A DNA stretch of 64,000 nucleotides from Variovorax sp. EL159. GTDB taxonomy: Bacteria; Pseudomonadota; Gammaproteobacteria; Burkholderiales; Burkholderiaceae_C. Below are positions 9,232 through 17,168 of the stretch, piece by piece; the first letter of the stretch is position 1; every line of letters starts with the position of its first letter. The position numbers and the translations under genes were made by a program. The notes below the pieces were generated by a model that was not told where the DNA came from, did not search any database, and saw only the letters and a list, made by a program, of their open reading frames with translations. The DNA lies in assembly GCF_900100965.1 (NCBI RefSeq), contig NZ_FMUJ01000003.1, positions 992,410 to 1,056,409 on the forward strand, written 5' to 3'.

Positions 9232-10683
9232 TCAACAGCTGCCGATCACGTAGTAGTTGGGGCCGGTCTGCTTCAGCGTGGTGATGGCGTAGATGTTCCA
9301 CAGGCCCATCGACTGCCCCGAGCCGTAGGCATAGGTCAGGCCCCACAGCGCATAGGCGCGCCCGGCAATGGTGTGCGTGTAGTTGCTCGCGGTATAGCAG
9401 GTTCCGCCACCGCCGTTGTCCGCGGACGTGGTGCCCGTGGCCGCCGCCGACATCGCACCCGCGGCGCCGTTGGCGTCGAGCGCGGCCACGGTCCAGCTGT
9501 AGCTGGTGGACGGGGCCAGGCCGGTGTCGGTGTAGCTGGTGCCGGTGACGGCCGCGCTGTTGACCTGGCTGCCGCCGCGATAGACGTTGTAGCCGCTGGC
9601 ACCCGACACGCTGGTCCATGCGATCGTCATGCTGCTGCTGGTCGCGCCCGAGGTGCCCACGCCGGTTGGTGCCGGCAGCGACGAGCCGCCGCCGGTGCTG
9701 ACCACGCGGTCGACCATGGCCTTCAGCGCCACCATCTGCGGCCCCGACTTCTTCGCGTAGTTCGCGTTGTCGTAGCCCCACCAGTCCCAGCAGCTGTTGG
9801 TGGCAGCGGTGCTGGTCTGCGGGTAGATCAGGATGATGTTGTTGGTGTCGGCCCAGCGGTTGTAGCCGGTCTTTTTCACGTACTGGTCGCCCACGTCGGT
9901 GTAGTTCTGCTTGCAGCCGTGCAGCACCAGGTGCACGCGGCACGAGGTGGTGGTGCAGGCCTGCGGCACGTAGATCCAGCCGGTGGCGGCCACGCCGTGG
10001 CCGGTGATGAACTCCGACTGGTTGAACTCGGTGAAGGTGCCGCCCAACGTGCCGTTGTTGCGCGGGTTCAGCGGACCGTAGAGCTGCGTGAGGATCTCGC
10101 CCGCCAGGTCGAAGCCGCAGTTGTTGATGTAGGGCGCGGCGGTGGTGCTGCAGGCACTGCCGTAGTCGTCGGTGACCATCGCGTGGCCCGCGCCGATGTT
10201 GTTCTTGTAGACGATGTTGGCCGCCGGCACGAAGCTCTGGTAGTAGGTCTTCAGGTCGTCCATCACCGGCTGCTTGACGGTGTTGTCGGAGGTGCCCGAG
10301 AACATGTACACCTTCGATCCGCTCATGTTCGAGACCGGATCGATCGCACCGCTGGCAGCCCAGCTGTTGGTGGTGCTCACGAGCGACGACACCGGAATGC
10401 TCGTGCTGTGCGTCATGCAGCGCCCGGTGGCATTGAGCACCGAACCCTCGGCGCAGTAGTACGGGCCGCCGGCCACCACGCCGGCGCCGCGCTTGAAGGT
10501 GGCCGAGTAAGCCACGTGCAGTTGCACCGCCGCGAAACCGCCGGCCGACAGGCCGGACACGCTCACCTCCGCCGGGTTGGCGCCGAGCGCCGGCAGCGGC
10601 ACCGCCGCCGTTGCGGCATGCGCCGCCACCGTCATCGCCGCAGCTGCGGCAAGGCCCTTCCAGTTCAATCGCATCGCTGGCAT
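9232..10683 (-). CDS. phaZ: extracellular PHB depolymerase, type 2 catalytic domain plus fibronectin III
   Basis: This 483-residue secreted esterase hydrolyses short-chain-length polyhydroxyalkanoate outside the cell. The signal peptide ends near AATAA (about residue 27). The lipase box is GLSAGG (Ser46), very close to the mature N-terminus. The Asp (FSGTSDNTV) and His (GAGHAM) follow, and the oxyanion-hole motif HLVLHGC comes after them. Lipase box before oxyanion His is the order of type 2 catalytic domains. A fibronectin III domain (roughly residues 345-430) leads to a 55-residue Cys-bounded C-terminal domain, probably the polymer-binding part. The ATG has a good AGGAGA ribosome-binding site. 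It sits inside a liv-type transport operon. Confidence 0.88.
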   Translation of the reverse strand: MPAMRLNWKGLAAAAAMTVAAHAATAAVPLPALGANPAEVSVSGLSAGGFAAVQLHVAYSATFKRGAGVVAGGPYYCAEGSVLNATGRCMTHSTSIPVSSLVSTTNSWAASGAIDPVSNMSGSKVYMFSGTSDNTVKQPVMDDLKTYYQSFVPAANIVYKNNIGAGHAMVTDDYGSACSTTAAPYINNCGFDLAGEILTQLYGPLNPRNNGTLGGTFTEFNQSEFITGHGVAATGWIYVPQACTTTSCRVHLVLHGCKQNYTDVGDQYVKKTGYNRWADTNNIILIYPQTSTAATNSCWDWWGYDNANYAKKSGPQMVALKAMVDRVVSTGGGSSLPAPTGVGTSGATSSSMTIAWTSVSGASGYNVYRGGSQVNSAAVTGTSYTDTGLAPSTSYSWTVAALDANGAAGAMSAAATGTTSADNGGGGTCYTASNYTHTIAGRAYALWGLTYAYGSGQSMGLWNIYAITTLKQTGPNYYVIGSC

Positions 10684-10751
10684 CGCTGTCTCCTTCTGTT
10701 GTGGTTTGTCGAACGCTTGCTTGCTCACGAATCGGCCGTGGATCGCGCCAC

Positions 10752-10770
10752 CTGCGCCATGAAGGCGCAG
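10752..10770. other. hairpin in the leader between the SBP gene and phaZ
   Basis: CTGCGCC and GGCGCAG form a perfect 7-bp stem with a 5-base loop. There is no T-run on either side, so it is not a standard terminator. It could affect mRNA stability or translation of the depolymerase. The remainder of the 10684-10873 spacer has no gene that I can support. Confidence 0.5.
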
Positions 10771-10873
10771 GCTGGCGCTTCGCCCGGCGGCCATCCGGGG
10801 CGAAATAGGGAGAGGTGCTTCTCGGGTCGCTGAACTTTCAAGAACACCGCGGAACCGGCTTTGCCGGGCCGCA

Positions 10874-10935
10874 GGTGTTGCCCCCGGTAGGGGGTTGGCG
10901 AAGCGACACGAAGTGCGCGCAGCCTGGGGGCGAGC
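10874..10935. repeat. GC-rich intergenic repeat abutting the SBP stop codon, copy 1
   Basis: The element runs from GGTGTTGCCCCCGG to GCCTGGGGGCGAGC, with GAAGTGCGCGCA in between. GCCCCC near the left end pairs with GGGGGC near the right end, and the inner part can form a second small stem. The same element recurs at 26770-26831. Here it ends one base before the stop codon of the substrate-binding gene, so it would form a stem at the 3' end of that reading frame's message. Confidence 0.8.
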
Positions 10936-10936
10936 T

Positions 10937-12124
10937 TTACCTTTTGTTCTTGATCGGGATGTCCATCTCTTCGGGCTTGATCTCGTGCACCAGCTCGGGC
11001 ACGCCCCAGGCGAACGCCGGATCGACCTTGATCTTGAAGTGGTACATCGACTGCATGGCCTGGTGGTCTTCCTTGCGGAAGGTCATCTTGCCCTTGGGCG
11101 TGTCGAAGCTCATGCCTTCCATCGTGCTGATGAGCTTGTTGGTGTTGGTGTCGCCGTTGGTCTTCTTCAGCGCCGTCACCACCGCCATCGCGGCGGAGAA
11201 ACCGCCGGCCGTGAAGAAGTCCGGAGGCGCCTTGAACTGCTTGTAGTGCGCCGAGACCATCGCCTCGTTCACCGGGTTCTTCGGGATGCCGAAGTAGTAG
11301 TACGCCGCGCCTTCCATGCCCGGCAGCGCCTTGTAGGCCGTCATGGCCGGCAGGATGTTGCCGCCGGTGGCGATCTCGATGCCGTAGCGCTTCAGGTCGA
11401 GGTCGACGATCTTGAACGGATTGCCCGCGCCGGCCCAGACGATCCAGATGATCTTGCGGCCCGGCTGGTCTTTCAGCTTGTCGATCAGGCGCTGCGCGCC
11501 GGCGGTGAAGTCGGTGGTGGCGGGCGGCAGGTATTCCTCGTGCACCAGCTTCGCCTTCTTGAGCGCGGCGCCGAAGGCCTTCACGCCGTCACGGCCGAAG
11601 GCGTTGTCTTGCGCGAGCGTGGCGACGGTGACGCCGGCCTTGTCGACCGCCACCGCATTCGAGATCGCGTCCTGGCTCGAATTGCGGCCGGTGCGGAAGA
11701 TGTACTTGTTCCACTTGTCGCCCGTGATCGAGTCGGCCACGGCGGGCTCGACGATCAGGATCTTCTTGTATTCCTCGGCCACCGGCAGCATGGCCAGCGC
11801 CACGCCCGAGGCGGTCGGGCCGACGGCCAGCGCGGCCTTGTCGTCGGAGTACGCGGCAGCCAGCAGCGACTTGCCCAGATCGGGCTTGCCCTGGTCGTCC
11901 TTCTCGATGACCACGAGCTTCTTGCCGTTGACCATCATCGTGCCGCCGGTGGCGTAGTCCAGGCCCATCATGAAGCCGGTCTGGGTCTGCTTGCCGTAGG
12001 CCTCCAGCGCGCCGGTCTTGCTGTAGACGTGGGCGATGCGGATTTCGTTGGACTGGGCCCAGGCGGGAGCGGCAGCAACGCACGTGGCGAGCGCGGCCAG
12101 GGCGACGAGGTGGCGACGGTTCAT
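10937..12124 (-). CDS. HAAT-family substrate-binding protein (LivK-like)
   Basis: The 395-residue periplasmic binding protein has a Sec signal peptide (MNRRHLVALAALATCVAAAPAWA) and then the type I periplasmic-binding fold of COG0683: IRIAHVYSKTGALEAYGKQTQTGFMMGLDYA and VVIEKDDQGKPDLGKSLLAAAY. It presents ligand to LivHMGF. The start was placed at the ATG after the ribosome-binding site AGGAGA, 22 bp or so below a predicted sigma-54 promoter. The true ligand is uncertain. The adjacent PHB depolymerase argues for 3-hydroxybutyrate or short oligomers instead of branched amino acids, but this is inference. Confidence 0.88.
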   Translation of the reverse strand: MNRRHLVALAALATCVAAAPAWAQSNEIRIAHVYSKTGALEAYGKQTQTGFMMGLDYATGGTMMVNGKKLVVIEKDDQGKPDLGKSLLAAAYSDDKAALAVGPTASGVALAMLPVAEEYKKILIVEPAVADSITGDKWNKYIFRTGRNSSQDAISNAVAVDKAGVTVATLAQDNAFGRDGVKAFGAALKKAKLVHEEYLPPATTDFTAGAQRLIDKLKDQPGRKIIWIVWAGAGNPFKIVDLDLKRYGIEIATGGNILPAMTAYKALPGMEGAAYYYFGIPKNPVNEAMVSAHYKQFKAPPDFFTAGGFSAAMAVVTALKKTNGDTNTNKLISTMEGMSFDTPKGKMTFRKEDHQAMQSMYHFKIKVDPAFAWGVPELVHEIKPEEMDIPIKNKR

Positions 12125-12155
12125 TCTTTGTCTCCTGAAAATGGTGACTGAATAT

Positions 12156-12171
12156 TGCACAGTTCGTGCCA
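12156..12171 (-). promoter_or_regulatory. sigma-54 promoter of the SBP gene
   Basis: On the minus strand the sequence is TGGCACG-AACT-GTGCA, against the RpoN consensus TGGCACG-N4-TTGCW. The invariant GG and GC doublets are ten bases apart as required. The GC lies about 33 bases before the ATG at 12124, giving a start site near 12146, a leader of about 22 bases and room for the AGGAGA ribosome-binding site. The rest of the 12125-12280 spacer is AT-rich and holds no gene I can support. Confidence 0.75.
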
Positions 12172-12280
12172 CCCGCCCAACTCATTGATAACAAAGGTTT
12201 CTTCATTGGAGAGAAACCCGATTCGCCTTATTTCAGAACACTTCGCATGTTCAATTTTCAGACAACTGTATTTTTATCAG

Positions 12281-12544
12281 TCAGGGTTTACTAGCACCCT
12301 GCCGCGCGGCGATCCAGCGCTGGAACTCGCGCTCGGCCTGCATCCGGAATTCGTTGCGCGTGTGGTTGCAGATCGCATGGGCCAGGCGCCGATGCTTCTG
12401 CGTGCGCACGCCACCGAGCGTGGCATCGATGAGGTGTTCGATGGTCGCGGACTCGGGGCGGCCGCAGGGCTCGTCGAAATCCATGGGCAGGCCGCACCAG
12501 TGGCAATTGGGGCCGAAGCTCGACCGGAGCGCCCGGACGCTCAC
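12281..12544 (-). CDS. small HNH-type protein
   Basis: The 87-residue protein contains NCHWCGLPMDF (a CxxC zinc knuckle), SATIEHLIDATLGG and LAHAICNHTRNEF, a spacing typical of small HNH/McrA-like nuclease folds (Cys-x2-Cys, Glu-His, Asn/His). The reading frame starts at a GTG whose last two bases and following A form the TGA of the upstream gene (GTGA overlap), so I chose that start over the longer open frame. It is the last gene before the sigma-54 promoter of the transport operon. Nuclease activity is not demonstrated; the first HNH histidine lies in EH. Confidence 0.7.
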   Translation of the reverse strand: MSVRALRSSFGPNCHWCGLPMDFDEPCGRPESATIEHLIDATLGGVRTQKHRRLAHAICNHTRNEFRMQAEREFQRWIAARQGASKP

Positions 12545-12876
12545 AGCCGCGCCAGCTCGAGGATCTCCTGCCCCATCAGCACGCAGCTCTTGTCCATGGG
12601 GAAGTAGATCAGCCGCATCCGGTAGTTGCCCTTGTAGATCGAGCCCCAGACTTCGAGCACCTTGAACTGCTGCTTCTTGTCGGCCGGGTTGCGAATCGGC
12701 GCAAGCTCCTTGACCTCGGGGTCGATCTGGATGCGGTCGTCGGGCCCGAAGTGAAAGGTGAGGAGCTTCTTGGCCTGCACGACGGCTTCGCTCGCGCATT
12801 GGGGCGGTGCTGCGCTGGCGATGCCTGCCACGGAGCAAAGGACGAGGCAGGCAGCGATACGGGCAAGAGCTTTCAT
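12541..12876 (-). CDS. secreted hypothetical protein, 111 aa
   Basis: A clear signal peptide (MKALARIAACLVLCSVAGIASA) precedes a roughly 89-residue mature protein with two cysteines (PPQCASEA near the N-terminus and DKSCVLMGQE near the C-terminus) that could form a disulfide in the periplasm. No family is recognised. It lies 23 bp downstream of the 120-aa gene and overlaps the HNH gene by GTGA, so the three are probably co-transcribed with the sigma-54 activator. Confidence 0.75.
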   Translation of the reverse strand: MKALARIAACLVLCSVAGIASAAPPQCASEAVVQAKKLLTFHFGPDDRIQIDPEVKELAPIRNPADKKQQFKVLEVWGSIYKGNYRMRLIYFPMDKSCVLMGQEILELARL

Positions 12877-12899
12877 GGGTCGTTGGGGTTGGGTTGCGT

Positions 12900-13262
12900 T
12901 CAGGGGCCGGAGTATCGCTTGACCCCCTGCTCTCTCAATAAGTCCGCTACGAATGCACTTACGTGAACTTCAAAGCCTCTCAGATCGAGGAAGTCGAGCA
13001 CCGCATCGACCTCAAGAGATTCGAGATGGATGCTGAAGTGGGTGATGGCCAAGTGGTATTCCAGGATGATCTTGTGTCCCCATGGAAGCTCGAAGAACCA
13101 CAGCTCCACCGGGCCGGGCGCATCCCAGTCGGCCGGATGGTCCGAGTGCTTTTCGCCGAATCGCGTCACGAACGCTTCGTACGGCATCTTGACGCTGATC
13201 ACGGGCTCTCCGACTCCGATGTCGGCCAGATCGATCTGGCGCAAGTGGCCCTGCATCGTCAC
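12900..13262 (-). CDS. hypothetical protein, 120 aa
   Basis: The protein is acidic, with no signal peptide or membrane segment (for example WDAPGPVELWFFELPWGHKIILEYHL, split here: aromatic-rich strands around residues 50-70). It has the composition of small immunity-like or DUF proteins, but I do not recognise it. The GTG start overlaps the stop of the sigma-54 activator (GTGA); an ATG two codons later is the alternative. Its base composition is slightly lower in GC than its neighbours, which is compatible with a foreign origin but not proof. Confidence 0.65.
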   Translation of the reverse strand: MTMQGHLRQIDLADIGVGEPVISVKMPYEAFVTRFGEKHSDHPADWDAPGPVELWFFELPWGHKIILEYHLAITHFSIHLESLEVDAVLDFLDLRGFEVHVSAFVADLLREQGVKRYSGP

Positions 13263-14800
13263 GCCGGCCGCTCCTGGCTGGTCATCCGCTCATACAGCGT
13301 CGCACGCGAAATACCGAGCAGCCGCGAGGTCGCCAGCTTGTTCCCGCCGGTCGATGCCAGCGCGGCGGCGATGGCCTTGCGCTCCAGCTCCGCGACCTGC
13401 TGCGCCAGGGGGCGCAACAGGGCCGCTTCTTCATCGGCATCGGGCGCGTTCAGCGAGGTATCCGGCAGCTCGATCTGCTCCAGCCCCGCTTCGCGCAGGA
13501 TGCGTTCGAGCTGCGCAGCGTCGATGCGTTGCGAATCGCTGCGCATCGTCACCTGCTCCAGCACGTTGCGCAGCTCGCGGATGTTGCCGCGCCAGTGCTG
13601 GCCGGCGAGCAACGCGAGCGCATCGGGCGTGAGTTCGGGCGGCGCCTCGCCGCTGCGCAGGGCCATGTCTTCGCCCAGCGCCTCGACCAGCGCCGGAATG
13701 TCGGCACGCCGTTCGCGCAACGGCGGCACGCGCAGCGGCAGCACATTGAGGCGGTAATAAAGGTCTTCGCGAAACAGGCCGCGGCGCACCAGCTCCGGCA
13801 GGTCGCGCGAGGTGGCGGCGATCACGCGGGCATCGAAGGGCACGAGCTTGTTGGAGCCGAGCGGTTCGATCTCGCCTTCTTGCAGCGCACGCAGCAGCTT
13901 GGCCTGCAGGCCGAGCGGCATGTCGCCGATCTCGTCGAGGAACAGGCTGCCGCCATCGGCGAGCTTGAACTTGCCTTCGCGGCCTTTGCGGTCGGCGCCG
14001 GTGAAGGCGCCGGGTGCGAAGCCGAAGAACTCCGCCTCCAGCAAGGTGTCGGGCACGGCCGCGATGTTGACGCTGACGAACTGGCCCTTGGCACGCGCGG
14101 ACGATGCATGAATGGCATGCGCCAGCAGTTCCTTGCCGGTGCCGGTCTCGCCCAGCAGCAGCACCGGGCTGGCCGATTGCGCAGCGCGGCGCGCATGGCG
14201 CTTGACCTCCACCGCCGCCGGGCTGCTGCCGATGAAGCTCGCGAAGGTGTACTTGGAGCGGCGCTGCCCGTCGGCATGCTGGTAGAGCGGGTTGTTGCGC
14301 TGGCTGGCCAGCTCGCGCCGCGCATCGTCGAGGTCGCGCTGCAGCAGCGCGAACTTGCTGATGAGCGGCTGCAGCGTGGTCTCGGGCTGGTCGAACAGCA
14401 CGATGCCGATGGCGCCGATCACCTCGCCCATGCCGCCTTCGCCGCCTCCGCGTTCCTCGCGCAGCGGGATGCGGCTCACGACGAAGGTGCCCGCCTTGTT
14501 GGTCAGCAGGTCGATCAATATCGGCTCGCCGGTTTCGAGCACGCGCCGCATCTGGGTGTTGGGGATCACGTCCTCGACCATGTGGCCCATGAACTGGTCG
14601 ATGGACGAAAAACCCAGCGCCGGAAGAAAGCGCCGGTAGCTTTCGTTGACCCACACGATGCGCCCGCTGCTGTCCACCAGGAACATGCCCTGGCTGATGC
14701 TGGAAAACAAATGAAACATCGAGCGCGCGGCAAGCGCGAGGATGCCTTCGGCATCGAGGGGCAAGGCGGGCGGTGCGGCGACTGTGGGGGCGGCTGGCAT
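13259..14800 (-). CDS. sigma-54-interacting transcriptional activator (PAS - AAA+ - Fis HTH)
   Basis: The 513-residue bacterial enhancer-binding protein has a PAS-like sensor (about residues 33-139), a central AAA+ domain with Walker A GETGTGKE (217-224), an intact GAFTGA loop (264-269) that contacts sigma-54, Walker B LFLDEIGD, and a C-terminal Fis-type helix-turn-helix (GGNKLATSRLLGISRATLYERM). Its signal enters through PAS, not through a phosphorylated receiver. The ATG at 14800 was preferred to a GTG at 14824. It lies about 1.1 kb upstream of a sigma-54 promoter in the same orientation, making the transport/depolymerase operon its probable target. Confidence 0.9.
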   Translation of the reverse strand: MPAAPTVAAPPALPLDAEGILALAARSMFHLFSSISQGMFLVDSSGRIVWVNESYRRFLPALGFSSIDQFMGHMVEDVIPNTQMRRVLETGEPILIDLLTNKAGTFVVSRIPLREERGGGEGGMGEVIGAIGIVLFDQPETTLQPLISKFALLQRDLDDARRELASQRNNPLYQHADGQRRSKYTFASFIGSSPAAVEVKRHARRAAQSASPVLLLGETGTGKELLAHAIHASSARAKGQFVSVNIAAVPDTLLEAEFFGFAPGAFTGADRKGREGKFKLADGGSLFLDEIGDMPLGLQAKLLRALQEGEIEPLGSNKLVPFDARVIAATSRDLPELVRRGLFREDLYYRLNVLPLRVPPLRERRADIPALVEALGEDMALRSGEAPPELTPDALALLAGQHWRGNIRELRNVLEQVTMRSDSQRIDAAQLERILREAGLEQIELPDTSLNAPDADEEAALLRPLAQQVAELERKAIAAALASTGGNKLATSRLLGISRATLYERMTSQERPA

Positions 14801-14907
14801 GCGCGGATCGTAGCGCGCCCTCACACAGGGAAAACCGGGCGCCGCCGGCGTTCATGAAATGCTCAGGTTGCAAGCCTTGCAACAAAGCCTTCATAAAGCC
14901 TTAAGTT

Positions 14908-14923
14908 AATCAATCGTTTGATT
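14908..14923. promoter_or_regulatory. palindromic candidate operator of the TetR regulator
   Basis: AATCAA and TTGATT are perfect inverted halves separated by TCGT, 15 bp before the tetR start. Position and symmetry fit autorepression by the TetR-family protein encoded immediately downstream. The sigma-54 activator gene starts 107 bp away on the other strand, so it could also be affected. Confidence 0.55.
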
Positions 14924-14937
14924 TCCCGCGTGGTGTA

Positions 14938-15675
14938 ATGCCGCCCATGAATGCGAGAGCCACCATCACCCAGGCCCCGCGCCGCGCACCGCGCAGCGAC
15001 GGCGCCGAGGCACGCCACCGGCTGCTCCACACCGCGCTGCGGCTGTTCGCGCAAAAGGGCTTTGCCAAGACGTCCACGCGCGAGATCGCCCGCGAGGCCG
15101 AGGTCAACATCTCGGCCATCAGCTACTACTTCGGCGACAAGGAAGGGCTTTACTCCGCCACCTTCAACGAGCCGATGGGCGGCGATTCGAGCGACCTCGT
15201 GGCCGCCTGCAACGTGCCCGGCCAGTCGCTCGAAACCACGCTGCGCATCTGCATGTCGGCCATGATCGACCCGCTCAAGCAGGGCGAGATCGTGCGGCAA
15301 TGCATCCAGCTGCACATGCGCGAGATGCTGGAGCCCTCCAGCCGCTGGGCCGCAGAGCTCGAACAGGACATCAAGGGCCCGCACCGCGCCATTGCCGACC
15401 TGCTGTGCCGCCACCTGAAGGTGGACCGGGCCGACGACGACATCCACCGCCTGACCTTCGCCATCACCGGCCTGTCGATGCAGCTCTACGTGAGCCAGGA
15501 CTTCATCGAGGCGATCCGGCCTTCGCTGCTGCGCACCGCGCGCGGCGTCGACACCTGGGCCGACCGCCTGACGGGCTATGCGCTGGCACTGGTACAGGCT
15601 GAAGAGGCACGCCGCCGCACCGCGGCCGCCGCCAGCATTCCGGCTCCCGCACCTGCTGCGAGAAAGAAGAAATGA
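14938..15675 (+). CDS. TetR/AcrR regulator with CecR-type C-terminal domain
   Basis: The 245-residue protein has an N-terminal TetR helix-turn-helix (ALRLFAQKGFAKTSTREIAREAEVNISAISYYFGDKEGLY, residues about 33-72; AISYYFGDKE is the recognition part). The C-terminal region (QCIQLHMREMLEPS, then IHRLTFAITGLSMQLYVSQDF) matches the CecR/YbiH ligand-binding class. The tail is Ala/Pro/Lys rich. Its stop overlaps the outer-membrane-factor gene (ATGA), so regulator and pump are one transcript. This is a likely local repressor. A second Met three codons in is an equally possible start. Confidence 0.88.
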   Translation: MPPMNARATITQAPRRAPRSDGAEARHRLLHTALRLFAQKGFAKTSTREIAREAEVNISAISYYFGDKEGLYSATFNEPMGGDSSDLVAACNVPGQSLETTLRICMSAMIDPLKQGEIVRQCIQLHMREMLEPSSRWAAELEQDIKGPHRAIADLLCRHLKVDRADDDIHRLTFAITGLSMQLYVSQDFIEAIRPSLLRTARGVDTWADRLTGYALALVQAEEARRRTAAAASIPAPAPAARKKK

Positions 15676-17168
15676 GAAGACTCCGACTGATTGCCACCCT
15701 CTGCCTGCCGGTCGGGCTGGGCCTGGGCCTTTCGGGCTGCGCCCTGACGCGTCCGCCCGCGCAGGTCGAGGCGCCCGTGCCCGCGCAATGGCACGCCCCC
15801 CTGCCCCACGGCGGCTCGCTCGCCTCGCTGGCCGACTGGTGGCGCCAGCTCAACGATCCGCTGCTGGTCGAGCTGATCGCCGCGGCCGAAGCCGTCAGCC
15901 CCAATGTCGCAAGCGCCGCGGCGCGCGTGGCCGAAGCGCGCTCGACCCGCGTGCAGGCCGGCGCCGCGCTGCTGCCGAGCCTGGACGGCACGGCGTCGGC
16001 CAGCCGCGGTGTCTCGGGCTCGGCGCTTGGCGCAGGCGGCGCCGGCAGCACCACGAGCAGCAGCAGCGTGGCGGTCGCGCCGCTCACCACGCTGCAGGCC
16101 GGCCTGCAGTCCAAGTGGGAGATCGACCTGTTCGGCCGCCTGCGCGCCGACCGCGACGCCGCCGAGGCCAAGCAGAACAGCGCCGACGCCAAGTGGCACG
16201 ACGCGCGCGTGTCGGTGGCGGCCGAAACGGCCAATGCCTATTTCGCCGAACGCGCCTGCCAGGAGCAGTTGCGGGTGGCACAAGCCGACGCGCATTCGCG
16301 CGCCGAGACTTCGCGGCTGACCGAGCTGTCGGCGCGCGCCGGCTTCACCTCGCCGGCCGACGCCGCGCTGGCGCGTGCCAGCGCTTCGGATGCATCGGGC
16401 CGGCTCATCCAGCAGCGTGCGCAGTGCGCGGTGCAGCGCAAGGCGCTGGTGGCGCTCAGCGGCATCGACGAAACCACGCTCGAGCAAAAGCTCGCGGCCT
16501 CGCCCGCGCAGCGCGTGCTGCCGGTCGTGGGCAGCATCGCCAGCGTGCCGGCGCAAGCCATCTCGCAGCGGCCCGACGTGTACGCGGCCGAGCTCGGCGT
16601 GGCATCGGCCAGCGCCGACGTGGGCTCCGCCGAGGCCGAGCGCTACCCCAAGCTCACGCTGTCGGGTTCCATCGGCCGCCTGCAGTACCGCACCGACGGC
16701 TTCAGGCAGTCGCTGGACACCTGGACCATCGGCCCGCTGTCGCTCAGCGTGCCGCTGCTCGACGGCGGCTCCCGCATCGCCAACAGCGAGGCGGCCAAGG
16801 CGCGCTACGCCGAGGCGGTGTCGACCTACCGCGCGAGCGTGCGGCAGGCGGTGCGCGAGGTGGAAGAAGCCCTCGTCAACCTCGACGCCACCGCCGCCCG
16901 CACCACCGATGCCGACAGCGCGGTGCAGAACTACCAGGCCTCGTTCAATGCCACGCAGGCCCGCTACAGCAGCGGCCTGGCCAGCCTGTTCGAGCTGGAG
17001 GATTCGCGCCGCACGCTGTACGCCGCGCAGACCGCGCGCGTCTCGCTGCAACGCGAGCGCACCGAAGCCTGGGTTGCGCTCTACCGCTCGATGGGCGGCG
17101 GCTGGAGCCGCCCCGAATCGTCCCCCATGACCCTCACACCGGCCGCCAAGGTTGCGAAGTCGCCATGA
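15672..17168 (+). CDS. RND efflux outer-membrane lipoprotein (NodT/OprM family)
   Basis: The 498-residue TolC-like channel has a lipoprotein signal peptide with lipobox LSGC (Cys23), then ADWWRQLNDPLLVELIAAA, a standard start of the first OEP repeat, and two long helical hairpins. The conserved SLQRERTEAWVALYRSMGGGW sits at the C-terminus. It is the outer-membrane exit duct for the pump encoded downstream. It overlaps the regulator before it and the adaptor gene after it by ATGA. OMF-first gene order is less common than MFP-RND-OMF. Confidence 0.92.
   Translation: MRRLRLIATLCLPVGLGLGLSGCALTRPPAQVEAPVPAQWHAPLPHGGSLASLADWWRQLNDPLLVELIAAAEAVSPNVASAAARVAEARSTRVQAGAALLPSLDGTASASRGVSGSALGAGGAGSTTSSSSVAVAPLTTLQAGLQSKWEIDLFGRLRADRDAAEAKQNSADAKWHDARVSVAAETANAYFAERACQEQLRVAQADAHSRAETSRLTELSARAGFTSPADAALARASASDASGRLIQQRAQCAVQRKALVALSGIDETTLEQKLAASPAQRVLPVVGSIASVPAQAISQRPDVYAAELGVASASADVGSAEAERYPKLTLSGSIGRLQYRTDGFRQSLDTWTIGPLSLSVPLLDGGSRIANSEAAKARYAEAVSTYRASVRQAVREVEEALVNLDATAARTTDADSAVQNYQASFNATQARYSSGLASLFELEDSRRTLYAAQTARVSLQRERTEAWVALYRSMGGGWSRPESSPMTLTPAAKVAKSP

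Noticed and set aside
10752..10770. Leader hairpin before phaZ as a terminator or riboswitch
   Set aside because: No T-run, and the stem is too short and isolated for any known riboswitch class; kept only as an unexplained hairpin.
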